From: an uncultured Odoribacter sp.
GTDB taxonomy: Bacteria; Bacteroidota; Bacteroidia; Bacteroidales; Marinifilaceae
NCBI GenBank assembly: GCA_910588375.1
Contig: CAJUQA010000004.1
Location: forward strand, 1-64,000
Reading direction: 5' to 3'
Length of the DNA: 64,000 nt
Below the pieces are notes generated by a model. That model saw only the letters and a program-made list of their open reading frames with translations. It made no database searches and was not told the origin of the DNA. The translations under genes were made by a program, and so were the position numbers. Each line of letters starts with the position of its first letter. Position 1 is the stretch's first letter. Below are positions 16,220 to 24,267 of the stretch, one piece after another.

Positions 16220-17005
16220 TTATTGTTTTTGATAGAATCGCACCCAGTCGATTTCCATCTTCACCGGCAATTCTTCGGGATTTACTTTGCCCACCCAGTT
16301 ACCTCCGAGCTGCATGTCTATGAGCAGGTAAAAGGGTTTGTCATACGGGTATTGACCGGGCTGGTCCGTTTCAATCCGGGGATAGGCGAAAATGCGTTGC
16401 CGGTTGACCGAAAATACCAAGCTGTCCGGATACAGTTCCACCCCGTAGATGTTGTAATCATTCGGATTGATGGGAGCCGTGGCGCCGCTTGCCGGATTGT
16501 TCTTGATACCTAATGTGTAGGTATAGTGCGAGTGTACCGTTTGATACACGATTGTATCGAAATTGAGATGTTCCATAATGTCAATTTCTCCTCCTGTAGG
16601 CCATTGGGCATTTTCGGGTAGCATCCAGATAGCCGGCCAGGCGCCTGTCGCAGACCCCAGTTTAGCCCTGATTTCAATTTTACCTTCTGTAAATGTCTTT
16701 TTGCCCTTGGTGTATACTCCTCCCGTCAGGTAGGGAGCCGTGTCCTGAGTTTGAGTGTTGTTTTTGATTCCGTAGAGGATGAGGTTACCGTTCTTTACGG
16801 CATAGCAGGAGTCGAAAGGACTCATGTAATTGTTCCAGTCGGAAAGTCCTCTGGGAATTTTGCTCCAGGTGGCGGTGTCGATAAACCCTTCGCGGGTAAA
16901 TGAGTCTTCCCAGACTAATTTCCATGCTTCTTTTCGGGAAGTATGGCAGCTGCATAAGAGACAGCATAAGGCGATGAGTGTATAGTTAAATAAAGATGTT
17001 TTCAT
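16220..17005 (-). CDS. GH16 family beta-glucanase lipoprotein
   Basis: A 261-aa glycoside hydrolase family 16 enzyme. The lipobox LLCSC near residues 16-20 predicts a lipid-anchored envelope protein. The catalytic motif ExDxxE is intact in GEIDIMEHL near residue 138, and GAWPAIWMLP upstream forms part of the substrate cleft. The family cleaves beta-1,3- or mixed beta-1,3/1,4-glucans such as laminarin, or beta-galactans; the exact substrate cannot be read here. It stands alone, without a SusCD pair, between convergent genes, and the kbl terminator lies just upstream. Confidence 0.9.
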   Translation of the reverse strand: MKTSLFNYTLIALCCLLCSCHTSRKEAWKLVWEDSFTREGFIDTATWSKIPRGLSDWNNYMSPFDSCYAVKNGNLILYGIKNNTQTQDTAPYLTGGVYTKGKKTFTEGKIEIRAKLGSATGAWPAIWMLPENAQWPTGGEIDIMEHLNFDTIVYQTVHSHYTYTLGIKNNPASGATAPINPNDYNIYGVELYPDSLVFSVNRQRIFAYPRIETDQPGQYPYDKPFYLLIDMQLGGNWVGKVNPEELPVKMEIDWVRFYQKQ

Positions 17006-17026
17006 AATAGTGTTTTAATAAATAAC

Positions 17027-17063
17027 AAAGGCTGTATCAATCTTCGTGAAAGATACAGCCTTT
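17027..17063 (-). terminator. Terminator after kbl
   Basis: A 12-bp perfect stem AAAGGCTGTATC/GATACAGCCTTT between the end of kbl and the start of the GH16 gene; on the minus strand it is followed by GTTATTTATT. Confidence 0.75.
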
Positions 17064-17081
17064 GGGTGTATTGAAACGTAA

Positions 17082-18272
17082 TTATTTGATTACATTCAGT
17101 TTTTTACCGATTTTGATGAATGCGGCAATCGCACGGTCAAGCTGTTCGCGGGTATGGGCTGCGGAGAGCTGGATACGGATACGGGCCTGGCCTTTCGGAA
17201 CCACCGGATAGTAGAAGCCGGTCACGTAAATGTGTTCTTTCTGTAATTCTGCTGCAAATTCCTGTGAAAGCACTGCATCATACAGCATCAAGGCGCAGAT
17301 AGCCGATTCGGACGGTTTCAGGTCGAATCCGGCTTCCGTCAGTTTTGCCCGGAAATATTCTGCGTTTTCCATCACTTTGTCTCGCAGTTCGGTGCTGGCG
17401 CTCAGCATGTCGAAAACGGCGATGGAAGCCCCGCAGATGGCCGGAGATAATGAGTTGGAGAACAGATAAGGTCTGGAACGCTGACGCAACATGTCGATGA
17501 TTTCCTTTTTACCGGTGGTGTAGCCACCCATGGCGCCGCCCAACGCTTTTCCGAGGGTTCCGGTGAAGATGTCTACACGGTCCATTACGCCGTTGTATTC
17601 AGCCGAACCGCGTCCTGTTTTGCCGATAAATCCGGCAGCGTGGCTATCGTCCACCATAACCAAAGCATTGTATTTGTCTGCCAGGTCGCATATTTCTTTC
17701 AGCCGGGCGATGTCGCCGTCCATAGAGAACACACCGTCGGTCACGATGATGCGGAAACGTTGGGCCTGGGAGATTTTCAACTGTTCTTCCAGGTCTTCCA
17801 TGTTGGCGTGTTTGTAACGGTAACGCACGGCTTTGCAAAGACGCACACCGTCAATGATGGAAGCGTGGTTTAATTCATCGGAGATGATAGCATCTTCCTG
17901 GCTGAACAGGGGTTCGAAAACACCGCCGTTGGCATCGAAGCAGGCGGCATAAAGGATGGTGTCCTCCGTACCGAAGAATTTGGATATTTTGGCTTCAAGT
18001 TCTTTGTGGATGTCCTGGGTACCGCAGATAAAACGTACGGATGACATTCCGTATCCGCGTGCGTCGAGTCCTTTTTTGGCTCCTTCGATGACCCGGGGAT
18101 CGGAAGACAATCCGAGGTAGTTATTGGCACAAAAGTTCAACACCGTTTCGCCGGTGGTCAGCTTGATTTCAGCACCTTGCGGGGTAGCGATCAGCCGTTC
18201 CGTTTTGTATAGACCGGCATCTTTTATCGACTGAATCTCAGTCTTTAAGAAATCTTGAAATTTTCCGTACAT
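17082..18272 (-). CDS. kbl: Glycine C-acetyltransferase (2-amino-3-ketobutyrate CoA ligase)
   Basis: A 396-aa PLP-dependent enzyme of the alpha-oxoamine synthase family. It converts 2-amino-3-ketobutyrate and CoA into glycine and acetyl-CoA in threonine breakdown. The family signatures are NFCANNYLGLSSDPRV near 46-61, the DDSHAAGFIG block near 208 and the PLP lysine in GTLGKALGGAMGGY near 240. Length matches Kbl (398 aa in E. coli). The usual partner, threonine dehydrogenase (tdh), is not next to it. 8-amino-7-oxononanoate synthase (BioF) is the main alternative, but the N-terminus (YGKFQDFLKTEIQSIKDAGLYK) is Kbl-like. Confidence 0.9.
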   Translation of the reverse strand: MYGKFQDFLKTEIQSIKDAGLYKTERLIATPQGAEIKLTTGETVLNFCANNYLGLSSDPRVIEGAKKGLDARGYGMSSVRFICGTQDIHKELEAKISKFFGTEDTILYAACFDANGGVFEPLFSQEDAIISDELNHASIIDGVRLCKAVRYRYKHANMEDLEEQLKISQAQRFRIIVTDGVFSMDGDIARLKEICDLADKYNALVMVDDSHAAGFIGKTGRGSAEYNGVMDRVDIFTGTLGKALGGAMGGYTTGKKEIIDMLRQRSRPYLFSNSLSPAICGASIAVFDMLSASTELRDKVMENAEYFRAKLTEAGFDLKPSESAICALMLYDAVLSQEFAAELQKEHIYVTGFYYPVVPKGQARIRIQLSAAHTREQLDRAIAAFIKIGKKLNVIK

Positions 18273-18422
18273 ATCTGTAATGTTTATATTTTAGCGAGAG
18301 ACAAAATTATATAATTTTTAATCAAAACATCGTCTTTTGCTTAAAATTCGAAACTTCGGGACATGATTGGCGGAAAGGGGATAAAAACGGCTCCGGAAAG
18401 TGGGAATGAGGGCGAAAAGAAA

Positions 18423-18430
18423 TATCTTTG
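18423..18430 (+). promoter_or_regulatory. -7 box of the phosphoribosyltransferase gene
   Basis: TATCTTTG fits TAnnTTTG and lies 17-20 bp before the cluster of ATG codons at 18442-18453. It rules out the upstream in-frame ATG at 18400 as the start. Confidence 0.6.
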
Positions 18431-18447
18431 GCCTAAAATTGATGTTG

Positions 18448-18852
18448 ATGATGAATACCAAATCTTTTGAAGCGGTAATCGGGCGGATCCGTGAAATCGA
18501 GTTTCAGGAGAAATTCGATATGATTGTTGCGATTGCCAACGGGGGAATTATTCCCGCCGCACTGTTGAACCAGCGTTTGAATGTGGAATTCCAGTTACTG
18601 AAACTCAATCTGAGGGATGCCAGCCAGAAGCCCTTGTACGACAGTCCGCGGCTGTTGGAGGAAATCAGGTTTGATGTCTCCGGACGTACGATATTGTTGG
18701 TGGAGGACCGGGTGAAGACCGGAGCGACCTTGAATTATGCCCGGCAATTGTTGGCGGGAGCGAAGTTGGTCAAAACATTTGCCGTGAACGGCAAGGCGGA
18801 CTATTGCCTGTATGATGAGCCTTGTTTCCGTTTCCCCTGGATTTTGGGCTGA
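18448..18852 (+). CDS. Phosphoribosyltransferase-like protein
   Basis: About 134 aa, type I phosphoribosyltransferase fold. The PRPP-binding loop is seen in ILLVEDRVKTGATL near residue 83, and ANGGIIPAALL near 28 is the conserved loop after the first strand. The protein is short and the C-terminal hood is reduced to a few residues ending FPWILG. The substrate is unknown; it resembles xanthine/hypoxanthine-type or predicted PRT proteins. The start is set by the promoter at 18423; three ATGs (18442, 18448, 18451) are possible. It lies just before the riboflavin riboswitch but has a different transcript. Confidence 0.75.
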   Translation: MMNTKSFEAVIGRIREIEFQEKFDMIVAIANGGIIPAALLNQRLNVEFQLLKLNLRDASQKPLYDSPRLLEEIRFDVSGRTILLVEDRVKTGATLNYARQLLAGAKLVKTFAVNGKADYCLYDEPCFRFPWILG

Positions 18853-18879
18853 TTCTTTTGTTTTGCTTCGGAATATAGT

Positions 18880-18887
18880 TATTTTTG
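18880..18887 (+). promoter_or_regulatory. -7 box of the rib operon
   Basis: TATTTTTG, 20 bp before the first riboswitch helix. Transcription would start at about 18894. Confidence 0.6.
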
Positions 18888-18900
18888 CCATGCAAAATTT

Positions 18901-19086
18901 CTTCGGGGCAGGGTGTAAATCCCTACCGGCGGTGATAGTCCGCGACTCCCCTGCGAGGGACCGAACCGGTGAAATTCCGGTACCGACGGTGACAGTCCGG
19001 ATGATAGAAGAAAGGACAGTGCGGCGAAAGCCGCCTGTAATAAAAGAATAGGAATACCCCGGACAATTTGTTTCGGGGTATTTTTT
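18901..19086 (+). promoter_or_regulatory. FMN riboswitch (RFN element) with terminator
   Basis: The RFN core is unmistakable: GGGGCAGGGTGTAAATCCC, ACCGGCGGTGATAGTCCGCGA, ACCGGTGAAATTCCGGTACC and GACGGTGACAGTCCGGATG lie in order from 18905 to about 19001. A terminator hairpin follows, AATACCCCG (19053-19061) pairing with CGGGGTATT (19074-19082) before a T-run. FMN binding should cause early termination upstream of ribD, so the operon is on when FMN is low. Confidence 0.95.
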
Positions 19087-19107
19087 GTTGGTACAGGAAA
19101 AGATAAC

Positions 19108-20214
19108 ATGAAAAAAGGGAATGAAACGGACCGTAACTATATGCTTCGGGCGATGGAACTGGCTGAAAGAGGCCGGGGTAAGGTGAATCCCAATCCCTTG
19201 GTAGGGGCGGTGATTGTAAAAGAGGGAAAGGTAATCGGTGAAGGATGGCATGAATATTACGGAGGCTGGCATGCGGAGCGCAATGCTTTCCGGAATTGTA
19301 CGGAACCGGCAGTCGGAGCGACGTTGTATGTCACCTTGGAGCCCTGTTGCCACTATGGAAAGACGCCGCCCTGTACGGAAATTATCATCGAGCGTGGGAT
19401 TGGCAGGGTGGTTGTCGGATTGCCCGACCCGAATCCGTTGGTGGCGGGAAAGGGTATGAAATTGTTGGAGGAGGCCGGAATCGAGGTCGTATGCGGCGTG
19501 GAGGAAGAGGTGTTGCGGGAGCAAAACCGGGTTTTCCTGAAATACATCGCTTCCCGGAAACCGTGGATTGCATTGAAAACGGCCATGACCCTGGATGGAA
19601 AAATCGCTACCCGCACGAACGATTCCAAGTGGGTGACGGGAGCGACAGCCAGGGAGTATGTACAGCATTTGCGGGAGGAGTATATGGGAATCATGGTGGG
19701 CATCGGGACGGTGTTGGCTGATGACCCGATGCTGAATTGCCGGCTGGCGGGTAATGTGCGTCAGCCTGTACGCGTTATGGTCGATTCCGCTTTGCGGATT
19801 CCGGAGGATAGCCGTTTGGTGGCTACGGCCGGGACATACCGGACGTTGGTGGCCTGTACTGCGGCCGGAGATGAAGAAAAGCGGGAGCGGCTTGGCAAGG
19901 CGGGAGTCGAGGTGTTGGTTTGCAAAGAGAAAGAGGGAAAAGTGGATTTGGAGGAGTTGACTGATTTGCTGGGGGCGAAAGGAATAGATGGTGTGTTGGT
20001 AGAGGGGGGAGGCGAACTGAATTACAGTTTGCTGCGAGATGGGTTGGTGGATGAGGTGTATGCGTTCATTGCTCCGAAAATGGTGGGGGGACGGGAGGCG
20101 AAAACTCCGGTAGAGGGAGAGGGTGTGGAGAAAATGGATGAGGCGGTGGAGTTGGACGGATTCCGAGTGGAGAAAATCGGACGGGATGTTTTGCTTCGGG
20201 CAAGGGTATTATAA
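19108..20214 (+). CDS. ribD: Bifunctional riboflavin deaminase/reductase RibD
   Basis: A 368-aa fusion that performs the second and third steps of riboflavin synthesis: deamination of the pyrimidinone and reduction of its ribosyl chain. The N-terminal deaminase domain has the zinc motif WHAERNA near residues 51-57 with PCCHYGKTPPC near 79-89; the C-terminal NADPH reductase domain starts near 150 (WIALKTAMTLDGKIAT) and includes GVLVEGGGELN near 295. It starts 21 bp after the riboswitch terminator T-run and is the first gene of the rib operon. Confidence 0.96.
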   Translation: MKKGNETDRNYMLRAMELAERGRGKVNPNPLVGAVIVKEGKVIGEGWHEYYGGWHAERNAFRNCTEPAVGATLYVTLEPCCHYGKTPPCTEIIIERGIGRVVVGLPDPNPLVAGKGMKLLEEAGIEVVCGVEEEVLREQNRVFLKYIASRKPWIALKTAMTLDGKIATRTNDSKWVTGATAREYVQHLREEYMGIMVGIGTVLADDPMLNCRLAGNVRQPVRVMVDSALRIPEDSRLVATAGTYRTLVACTAAGDEEKRERLGKAGVEVLVCKEKEGKVDLEELTDLLGAKGIDGVLVEGGGELNYSLLRDGLVDEVYAFIAPKMVGGREAKTPVEGEGVEKMDEAVELDGFRVEKIGRDVLLRARVL

Positions 20215-20229
20215 TTTTATTGTTTGGAT

Positions 20230-20862
20230 ATGTTTACCGGAATTATTGAAGAAATAGGGAAAGTAAAGGCTATCGTCCGGGGCGGCCGGAGCGTGGTTGT
20301 GGACGTGGAGGCCGCCGTTGTTATGGAAGGAACGAAGGTGGGCGACAGCGTAGCGACCAACGGCGTGTGCCTGACGGTGACAGCTATCACTCCGACGGGA
20401 TTTCGCGCTGATGTGATGCCCGAAACCATGGACAGAAGCAATTTAGGGCTTTTGCGTCCGGGCGACCGGGTGAATTTGGAACGGGCACTTTGCCTGAACA
20501 GCCGGCTGGGCGGCCATTTAGTGGCAGGCCATGTGGACGGTACGGGACGGATTGTGGGAATGGAACGGGATGACACGGCGATATGGATTACGGTAAGCGC
20601 TCCGGAGCGGATATTGCGGTATGTTATAGAAAAAGGTTCGGTGGCTATTGATGGCGTGAGTCTGACGGTGGCCTATGTGGACGAAGAGGTGTTTAAGGTG
20701 TCGGTGATTCCCCACACGCAGGAGGAAACCACCCTGACGAAGAAGAGAACGGGCGAGGTGGTGAACCTGGAAAATGACATGATAGCCCGCTATGTGGAGA
20801 AGTTCATGGGGAAAAAGAGGGAAGGGCTCTCCGTCGGTTTTTTGATGGAAAACGGATTTTAA
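20230..20862 (+). CDS. ribE: Riboflavin synthase alpha chain RibE
   Basis: A 210-aa protein that dismutates two 6,7-dimethyl-8-ribityllumazines into riboflavin and the pyrimidinedione. It has the usual two similar halves: MFTGIIEEIGKV at the start with SVATNGVCLTV near 43, and HLVAGHVDGTGRI near 97 with SVAIDGVSLTVA near 137. The ATG at 20230 (MFTGIIEE) is the conserved start; one at 20224 adds two residues. It follows ribD by 15 bp and precedes ribBA by one base. Confidence 0.96.
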   Translation: MFTGIIEEIGKVKAIVRGGRSVVVDVEAAVVMEGTKVGDSVATNGVCLTVTAITPTGFRADVMPETMDRSNLGLLRPGDRVNLERALCLNSRLGGHLVAGHVDGTGRIVGMERDDTAIWITVSAPERILRYVIEKGSVAIDGVSLTVAYVDEEVFKVSVIPHTQEETTLTKKRTGEVVNLENDMIARYVEKFMGKKREGLSVGFLMENGF

Positions 20863-20863
20863 A

Positions 20864-22111
20864 ATGGAAAATATAAACAGGACAGATATGGAAGAGGTAA
20901 AATTTAATACGATAGAGGAAGCGGTGGCGGATTTGAAAGCCGGAAAGCTGATTGTGACGGTGGACGACCCCGACCGGGAAAACGAGGGGGACTTGATTTG
21001 CGCCGCCGAATTTGCCACGCTCGAAAACGTGAATTTCATGGCGTCGTATGCCAAAGGGTTGATTTGCATGCCGATGAGCCGTGCATTGACTGAGAAACTG
21101 AATTTGCAGCAGATGGTGGCGAACAATACTGACAATCATGCCACGGCTTTCACCGTGTCGATCGACCATGTGTCGACAACGACCGGTATTTCGGCATTGG
21201 AACGTTCGGTGACGGCCATGAAGTGTGTGGAGGAAGATGCCAAACCTTCGGATTTCCGCCGGCCGGGCCACATGTTCCCGTTGGAGGCGAAAGCCGGAGG
21301 GGTGCTGGAGCGGATGGGACATACGGAGGCGACCGTGGATTTGATGCGGATTGCAGGGCTGAAAGAGTGCGGATTGTGTTGCGAGATTATGCGGGAGGAC
21401 GGCACCATGATGCGTACCACGGAGTTGCTGGAATTTGCGCGTCAGCATCAGTTGAAAATCATCACGGTGGCGGATTTGATCGCTTACCGCCGTCGGACGG
21501 AGATACTGGTGGAGCGGGTGACCGAAGCGGAAATGCCTACGAAATACGGCATTTTTAAGGCCTACGGGTATGTGAACAAGATTACCGGCGAGCATCATGT
21601 GGCCTTGGTGAAGGGGAATGTGACGGACGGGGAACCGGTGTTGTGCCGGGTGCATTCGGAATGCCTCACGGGCGATGCTTTCGGCTCGCTGCGTTGTGAT
21701 TGCGGCGAACAATTGGCCGAGGCTCTCCGGCGCATTGAGAAGAATGGCAAAGGCGTGTTGCTTTATCTGCGTCAGGAAGGTCGGGGCATCGGTTTGATAA
21801 ACAAGCTGAGAGCCTACCATTTACAGGACGGGGGCATGGATACGGTGGAAGCCAACCTGGCGTTGGGCTTCAAGGCCGATTTGCGGGAGTATGGCACGGG
21901 CGCGGAGATACTGGCGGACTTGGGCGTGAAAAAGATGGTGCTGATGACCAACAACCCGTTGAAGATAAAAGGGCTTGACGGCTACGGTCTGGAAGTGGTG
22001 GGACGCGAACCCATCGAAATGACCTGCAACGAGAAGAATGAGTTTTACATGTACACCAAGTACAAAAAAATGGGGCACATCCTGCATGTCCGCAACGATT
22101 GGAAAAAATAA
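20864..22111 (+). CDS. ribBA: Bifunctional DHBP synthase / GTP cyclohydrolase II RibBA
   Basis: A 415-aa fusion supplying both precursors of riboflavin. The N-terminal RibB domain makes 3,4-dihydroxy-2-butanone-4-phosphate from ribulose-5-phosphate: the acidic loop DDPDRENEGDL near 32-42 and DHVSTTTGIS near 105 are active-site segments. The C-terminal RibA domain opens GTP; its zinc cysteines are in CLTGDAFGSLRCDCGEQ near 267, and LRQEGRGIGL near 304 and MTNNPLKIKGL near 365 are signature blocks. An in-frame ATG eight codons downstream could also be used. Confidence 0.96.
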   Translation: MENINRTDMEEVKFNTIEEAVADLKAGKLIVTVDDPDRENEGDLICAAEFATLENVNFMASYAKGLICMPMSRALTEKLNLQQMVANNTDNHATAFTVSIDHVSTTTGISALERSVTAMKCVEEDAKPSDFRRPGHMFPLEAKAGGVLERMGHTEATVDLMRIAGLKECGLCCEIMREDGTMMRTTELLEFARQHQLKIITVADLIAYRRRTEILVERVTEAEMPTKYGIFKAYGYVNKITGEHHVALVKGNVTDGEPVLCRVHSECLTGDAFGSLRCDCGEQLAEALRRIEKNGKGVLLYLRQEGRGIGLINKLRAYHLQDGGMDTVEANLALGFKADLREYGTGAEILADLGVKKMVLMTNNPLKIKGLDGYGLEVVGREPIEMTCNEKNEFYMYTKYKKMGHILHVRNDWKK

Positions 22112-22139
22112 TAACGGAAACATATAAACATTTAATATC

Positions 22140-22601
22140 ATGAAAGTTTTAGAAGGAAAACTGTTGGCCGAAGGACAACGCATCGGTATCGTTGCCGGCC
22201 GTTTCAATGAGTTTATTACGGGTAAATTGTTGGGAGGTGCTGTGGATGCCTTTGTGCGTCATGGCGGTGACGAGCAAAACCTCACTGTGGCTTGGGTGCC
22301 GGGAGCTTTTGAGATACCCCTGACGGCCCAGAAAATGGTGGAAAGCGGCAAGTACGACGCCGTGGTTTGTCTGGGAGCTGTGATTCGCGGGGCCACGCCT
22401 CATTTCGATATGGTGGCCAACGAAGCGACCAAAGGCGTGGCACAGGTGGGATTACGTACGGGTGTACCGGTGATTTTCGGTATTTTGACCACCGATTCCA
22501 TCGAGCAGGCCGTGGAAAGAGCCGGCACGAAAGCCGGGAACAAAGGTTTTGAAGCAGTCACGACCGCCATCGAAATGATTAATCTGATGAAACAGATTTA
22601 A
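22140..22601 (+). CDS. ribH: Lumazine synthase RibH
   Basis: A 153-aa enzyme that condenses the two RibBA/RibD-derived intermediates into 6,7-dimethyl-8-ribityllumazine; the family forms pentamers or icosahedral shells. The signature segments are GRFNEFIT near 21, VPGAFEIPLTAQKM near 56, CLGAVIRGATPHFD near 80 with the catalytic His, and FGILTTDSIEQA near 113. It closes the rib operon and is followed by a hairpin. Confidence 0.96.
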   Translation: MKVLEGKLLAEGQRIGIVAGRFNEFITGKLLGGAVDAFVRHGGDEQNLTVAWVPGAFEIPLTAQKMVESGKYDAVVCLGAVIRGATPHFDMVANEATKGVAQVGLRTGVPVIFGILTTDSIEQAVERAGTKAGNKGFEAVTTAIEMINLMKQI

Positions 22602-22629
22602 CGGAATTTCCCTGTTCTATCAGAAAATT

Positions 22630-22666
22630 CAAATGCCTTCAATCTTTTCAAAGAATGAGGCATTTG
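22630..22666 (+). terminator. Hairpin after ribH
   Basis: CAAATGCCT (22630-22638) pairs with AGGCATTTG (22658-22666), followed by TAAATATTTT. It would end the rib operon before the defence gene. Confidence 0.7.
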
Positions 22667-22682
22667 TAAATATTTTGCATCT

Positions 22683-23636
22683 ATGGAAAAATATACAAAA
22701 CCGCCTTTAACATATAGAGAGCAAGTTGCATTGTTAAAGTCGAGAGGGCTTCGGATTACCGATGAAAGACAAACAGAGGAGCAGCTCGCCAATATTAGTT
22801 ATTATCGGTTAAGTGCATATATGCGTTCTTTCAAGGAGAAAAAGGAGGGTATGTCGGATATGTTCAGAGAGGGGGTTAGTTGGGAGAATATATCCAGACT
22901 ATATAATTTTGACCGTAAGTTGCGTATTTTGGTATTTGATGCAATAGAACGTTTGGAAATAGCAATAAGAACACAGATTATTTACCAGTTAAGTCATAAA
23001 TATGGTTCTCATTGGCAAGATAAGTCAGAAATTTTTGAATCGTCGAAATCCTTAAAGAATCGGGATGGAGATGTCGTAATATTGGATGTTTATTCTGATA
23101 TACAGAAACATATTAAAGAACAATTGAATAATAACAGAGCGGAGGTATTTATCCAGCATTATAAAAAGAAATACGGGATTCCCTTAAATCCGCCTTCGTG
23201 GATGAGTGTTGAGGTTATGTATTTCAATCATCTTTCCCGAATATGCGGAGGTTTGAGAAAACGGGCTGATGTTAATGGAATTGCCAGTTATTTCGGTCTG
23301 CCTCCTCACACGTTTTGTTCTTGGTTGCATACAATGAATTATGCAAGGAATATATGTGCACATCATGCCCGTTTGTGGAATCGGGATTTTAATATTATTC
23401 CGGGGAAACTGTCTTTTTCAAAACATTTGCAATGGGTCTCTGACCCTGCGACAGTGCAGAGAAGTAAAATATATTATTTTCTATGTATGTTGAATTATAT
23501 GTTACAAACAGTTAATCCGACTTTTCCGTTTAAGAGAAGATTACATGAATTATTGGAGGAATACAAAGAGGATATTTCGCTTTCAGCGATGGGGTTTTCG
23601 AAGAACTGGATGAATGAGAGAATATGGAAATTATAG
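22683..23636 (+). CDS. AbiF/AbiD-type abortive infection protein (Abi_2, HEPN)
   Basis: A 317-aa protein of the Abi_2 family. Family blocks are visible: QVALLKSRGLRI near 17-28, LANISYYRLSAYM near 38-50, LYNFDRKLRILVFDAIERLE near 75-94 and IRTQIIYQLSH near 97. The HEPN ribonuclease motif RxxxxH is present in NYARNICAHHARLWNR near residues 219-234, so RNA cleavage on phage infection is the expected activity. It is soluble. It sits between the rib operon and an independent promoter with a structured non-coding stretch; small RNAs encoded next to AbiF genes have been reported for this family and act as RNA partners. Isolated, horizontally acquired insertion after ribH is likely. Confidence 0.9.
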   Translation: MEKYTKPPLTYREQVALLKSRGLRITDERQTEEQLANISYYRLSAYMRSFKEKKEGMSDMFREGVSWENISRLYNFDRKLRILVFDAIERLEIAIRTQIIYQLSHKYGSHWQDKSEIFESSKSLKNRDGDVVILDVYSDIQKHIKEQLNNNRAEVFIQHYKKKYGIPLNPPSWMSVEVMYFNHLSRICGGLRKRADVNGIASYFGLPPHTFCSWLHTMNYARNICAHHARLWNRDFNIIPGKLSFSKHLQWVSDPATVQRSKIYYFLCMLNYMLQTVNPTFPFKRRLHELLEEYKEDISLSAMGFSKNWMNERIWKL

Positions 23637-23655
23637 TATTTTTCTTTTTTAATTG

Positions 23656-23686
23656 TTTGCTTGATTCAAATTAATACGTATTTTTG
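23656..23686 (+). promoter_or_regulatory. Promoter of the AbiF-adjacent RNA candidate
   Basis: TTTG at 23656-23659, a spacer of exactly 19 bp and TATTTTTG at 23679-23686 match the Bacteroidetes consensus in full. No protein-coding start follows, so it must drive an RNA. Confidence 0.75.
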
Positions 23687-23692
23687 TAACGA

Positions 23693-23790
23693 ATTTTTGA
23701 TACAATCGTTAGATACAAAGATAATAAGCCTCTCAGGCGCGTCAGAAGACAGCATACTTGAGGGGCGTTCTTCATTTTATTAAGCTCCAA
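23693..23790 (+). ncRNA. Candidate AbiF-associated small RNA
   Basis: The transcript predicted from the promoter just upstream contains no ORF. It has a repeated GATACAA (23699, 23712) in its 5' part, then a stem CCTCTCAG (23729-23736) / TTGAGGGG (23758-23765) with two G-U pairs, enclosing a smaller helix GTC-AGAA-GAC flanked by GC pairs. A T-rich tail follows (TTTTTTATATTTTTTTG, 23790-23807), while the strong terminator at 23888 offers a longer 3' end. Its place on the same strand directly downstream of an Abi_2 gene agrees with the RNAs reported to accompany AbiF. Exact ends are inference. Confidence 0.6.
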
Positions 23791-23887
23791 TTTTTTATAT
23801 TTTTTTGTTATTAGGGATTATATTGGTGGTAAATACCACACAATGGTGACAAAAATTAACGAAATACGTATTTGGATTTTTTATGTG

Positions 23888-23916
23888 AAAAGCGGCAGGA
23901 TTTTCCTGCCGCTTTT
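23888..23916 (+). terminator. Strong Rho-independent terminator
   Basis: A perfect 12-bp stem AAAAGCGGCAGG / CCTGCCGCTTTT with a 5-nt loop and T-run. No gene ends here; it would close the AbiF RNA transcript. It would act on either strand. Confidence 0.85.
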
Positions 23917-23921
23917 GTATT

Positions 23922-23951
23922 GCCGGCGCAAATAGGAAGTCTTGCGCCGGC
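23922..23951. other. Second perfect GC-rich hairpin
   Basis: GCCGGCGCAA (23922-23931) pairs with TTGCGCCGGC (23942-23951), a 10-bp perfect stem with a 10-nt loop, five bases after the terminator. It has no T-run on the plus strand. Confidence 0.7.
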
Positions 23952-24003
23952 GCTTGGTTTAGCTTGGTGATTCTGATTCCCATTGGAGTGGTTTAAAAAA
24001 TCA

Positions 24004-24028
24004 CCAAAAAAACGTACGTTTTATTTGG
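24004..24028. promoter_or_regulatory. Near-palindrome, candidate operator A1
   Basis: CCAAAAAAACGTACGTTTTATTTGG, almost symmetric about CGTACG. A second similar site lies 150 bp downstream, and two relatives precede the TonB receptor gene at 57155. Confidence 0.55.
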
Positions 24029-24152
24029 CAAACTTTTTTCCACTACACGAATGCAAATGTATAAAAAAATTTTTTCTACAACCGTTTTATTTTCAAAATT
24101 TTATCAAAAACATACACTTTCTGTGACAAGTGATTTTTTTGTCTTTTTTTTT

Positions 24153-24180
24153 CACCAAAAAAAGGTACGTTTTTTTTGTG
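24153..24180. promoter_or_regulatory. Near-palindrome, candidate operator A2
   Basis: A 28-bp site symmetric about GTAC with two mismatched positions (CACCAAAAAAAGGTAC / GTACGTTTTTTTTGTG), 88 bp before the ATG of the HU-HIG gene. Confidence 0.6.
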
Positions 24181-24267
24181 ATATAAATAGGAGTTTTAAA
24201 ACGTGACTCCGGTTGGTAATGCTTTTAGTGTCAGTGGGATAGTATTTAACTAAAAAACAAAAGCATT

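Larger units (their letters stand above)
23637..24267. other. 630-bp non-coding region with RNA candidate, hairpins and operators
   Basis: From left to right: a perfect Bacteroidetes promoter (23656-23686), a folded RNA candidate (23693-23790), a strong terminator (23888-23916), a second GC-rich perfect hairpin (23922-23951), and two near-palindromes CCAAAAAAACG...CGTTTTTTTGG (24004-24028, 24153-24180) before the HU-HIG gene. No protein-coding gene is supported. Confidence 0.7.

Noticed and set aside
18595..19668. Long minus-strand frame across the FMN riboswitch and ribD
   Set aside because: The riboswitch and the ribD deaminase domain are certain on the plus strand; the minus frame has no recognisable domain.
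20804..21820. Long minus-strand frame opposite ribBA
   Set aside because: ribBA is certain from both of its domains; the antisense frame is compositional.
23795..23983. 62-codon minus-strand frame in the AbiF downstream region
   Set aside because: It runs through the terminator and the second hairpin and has no protein-like features.
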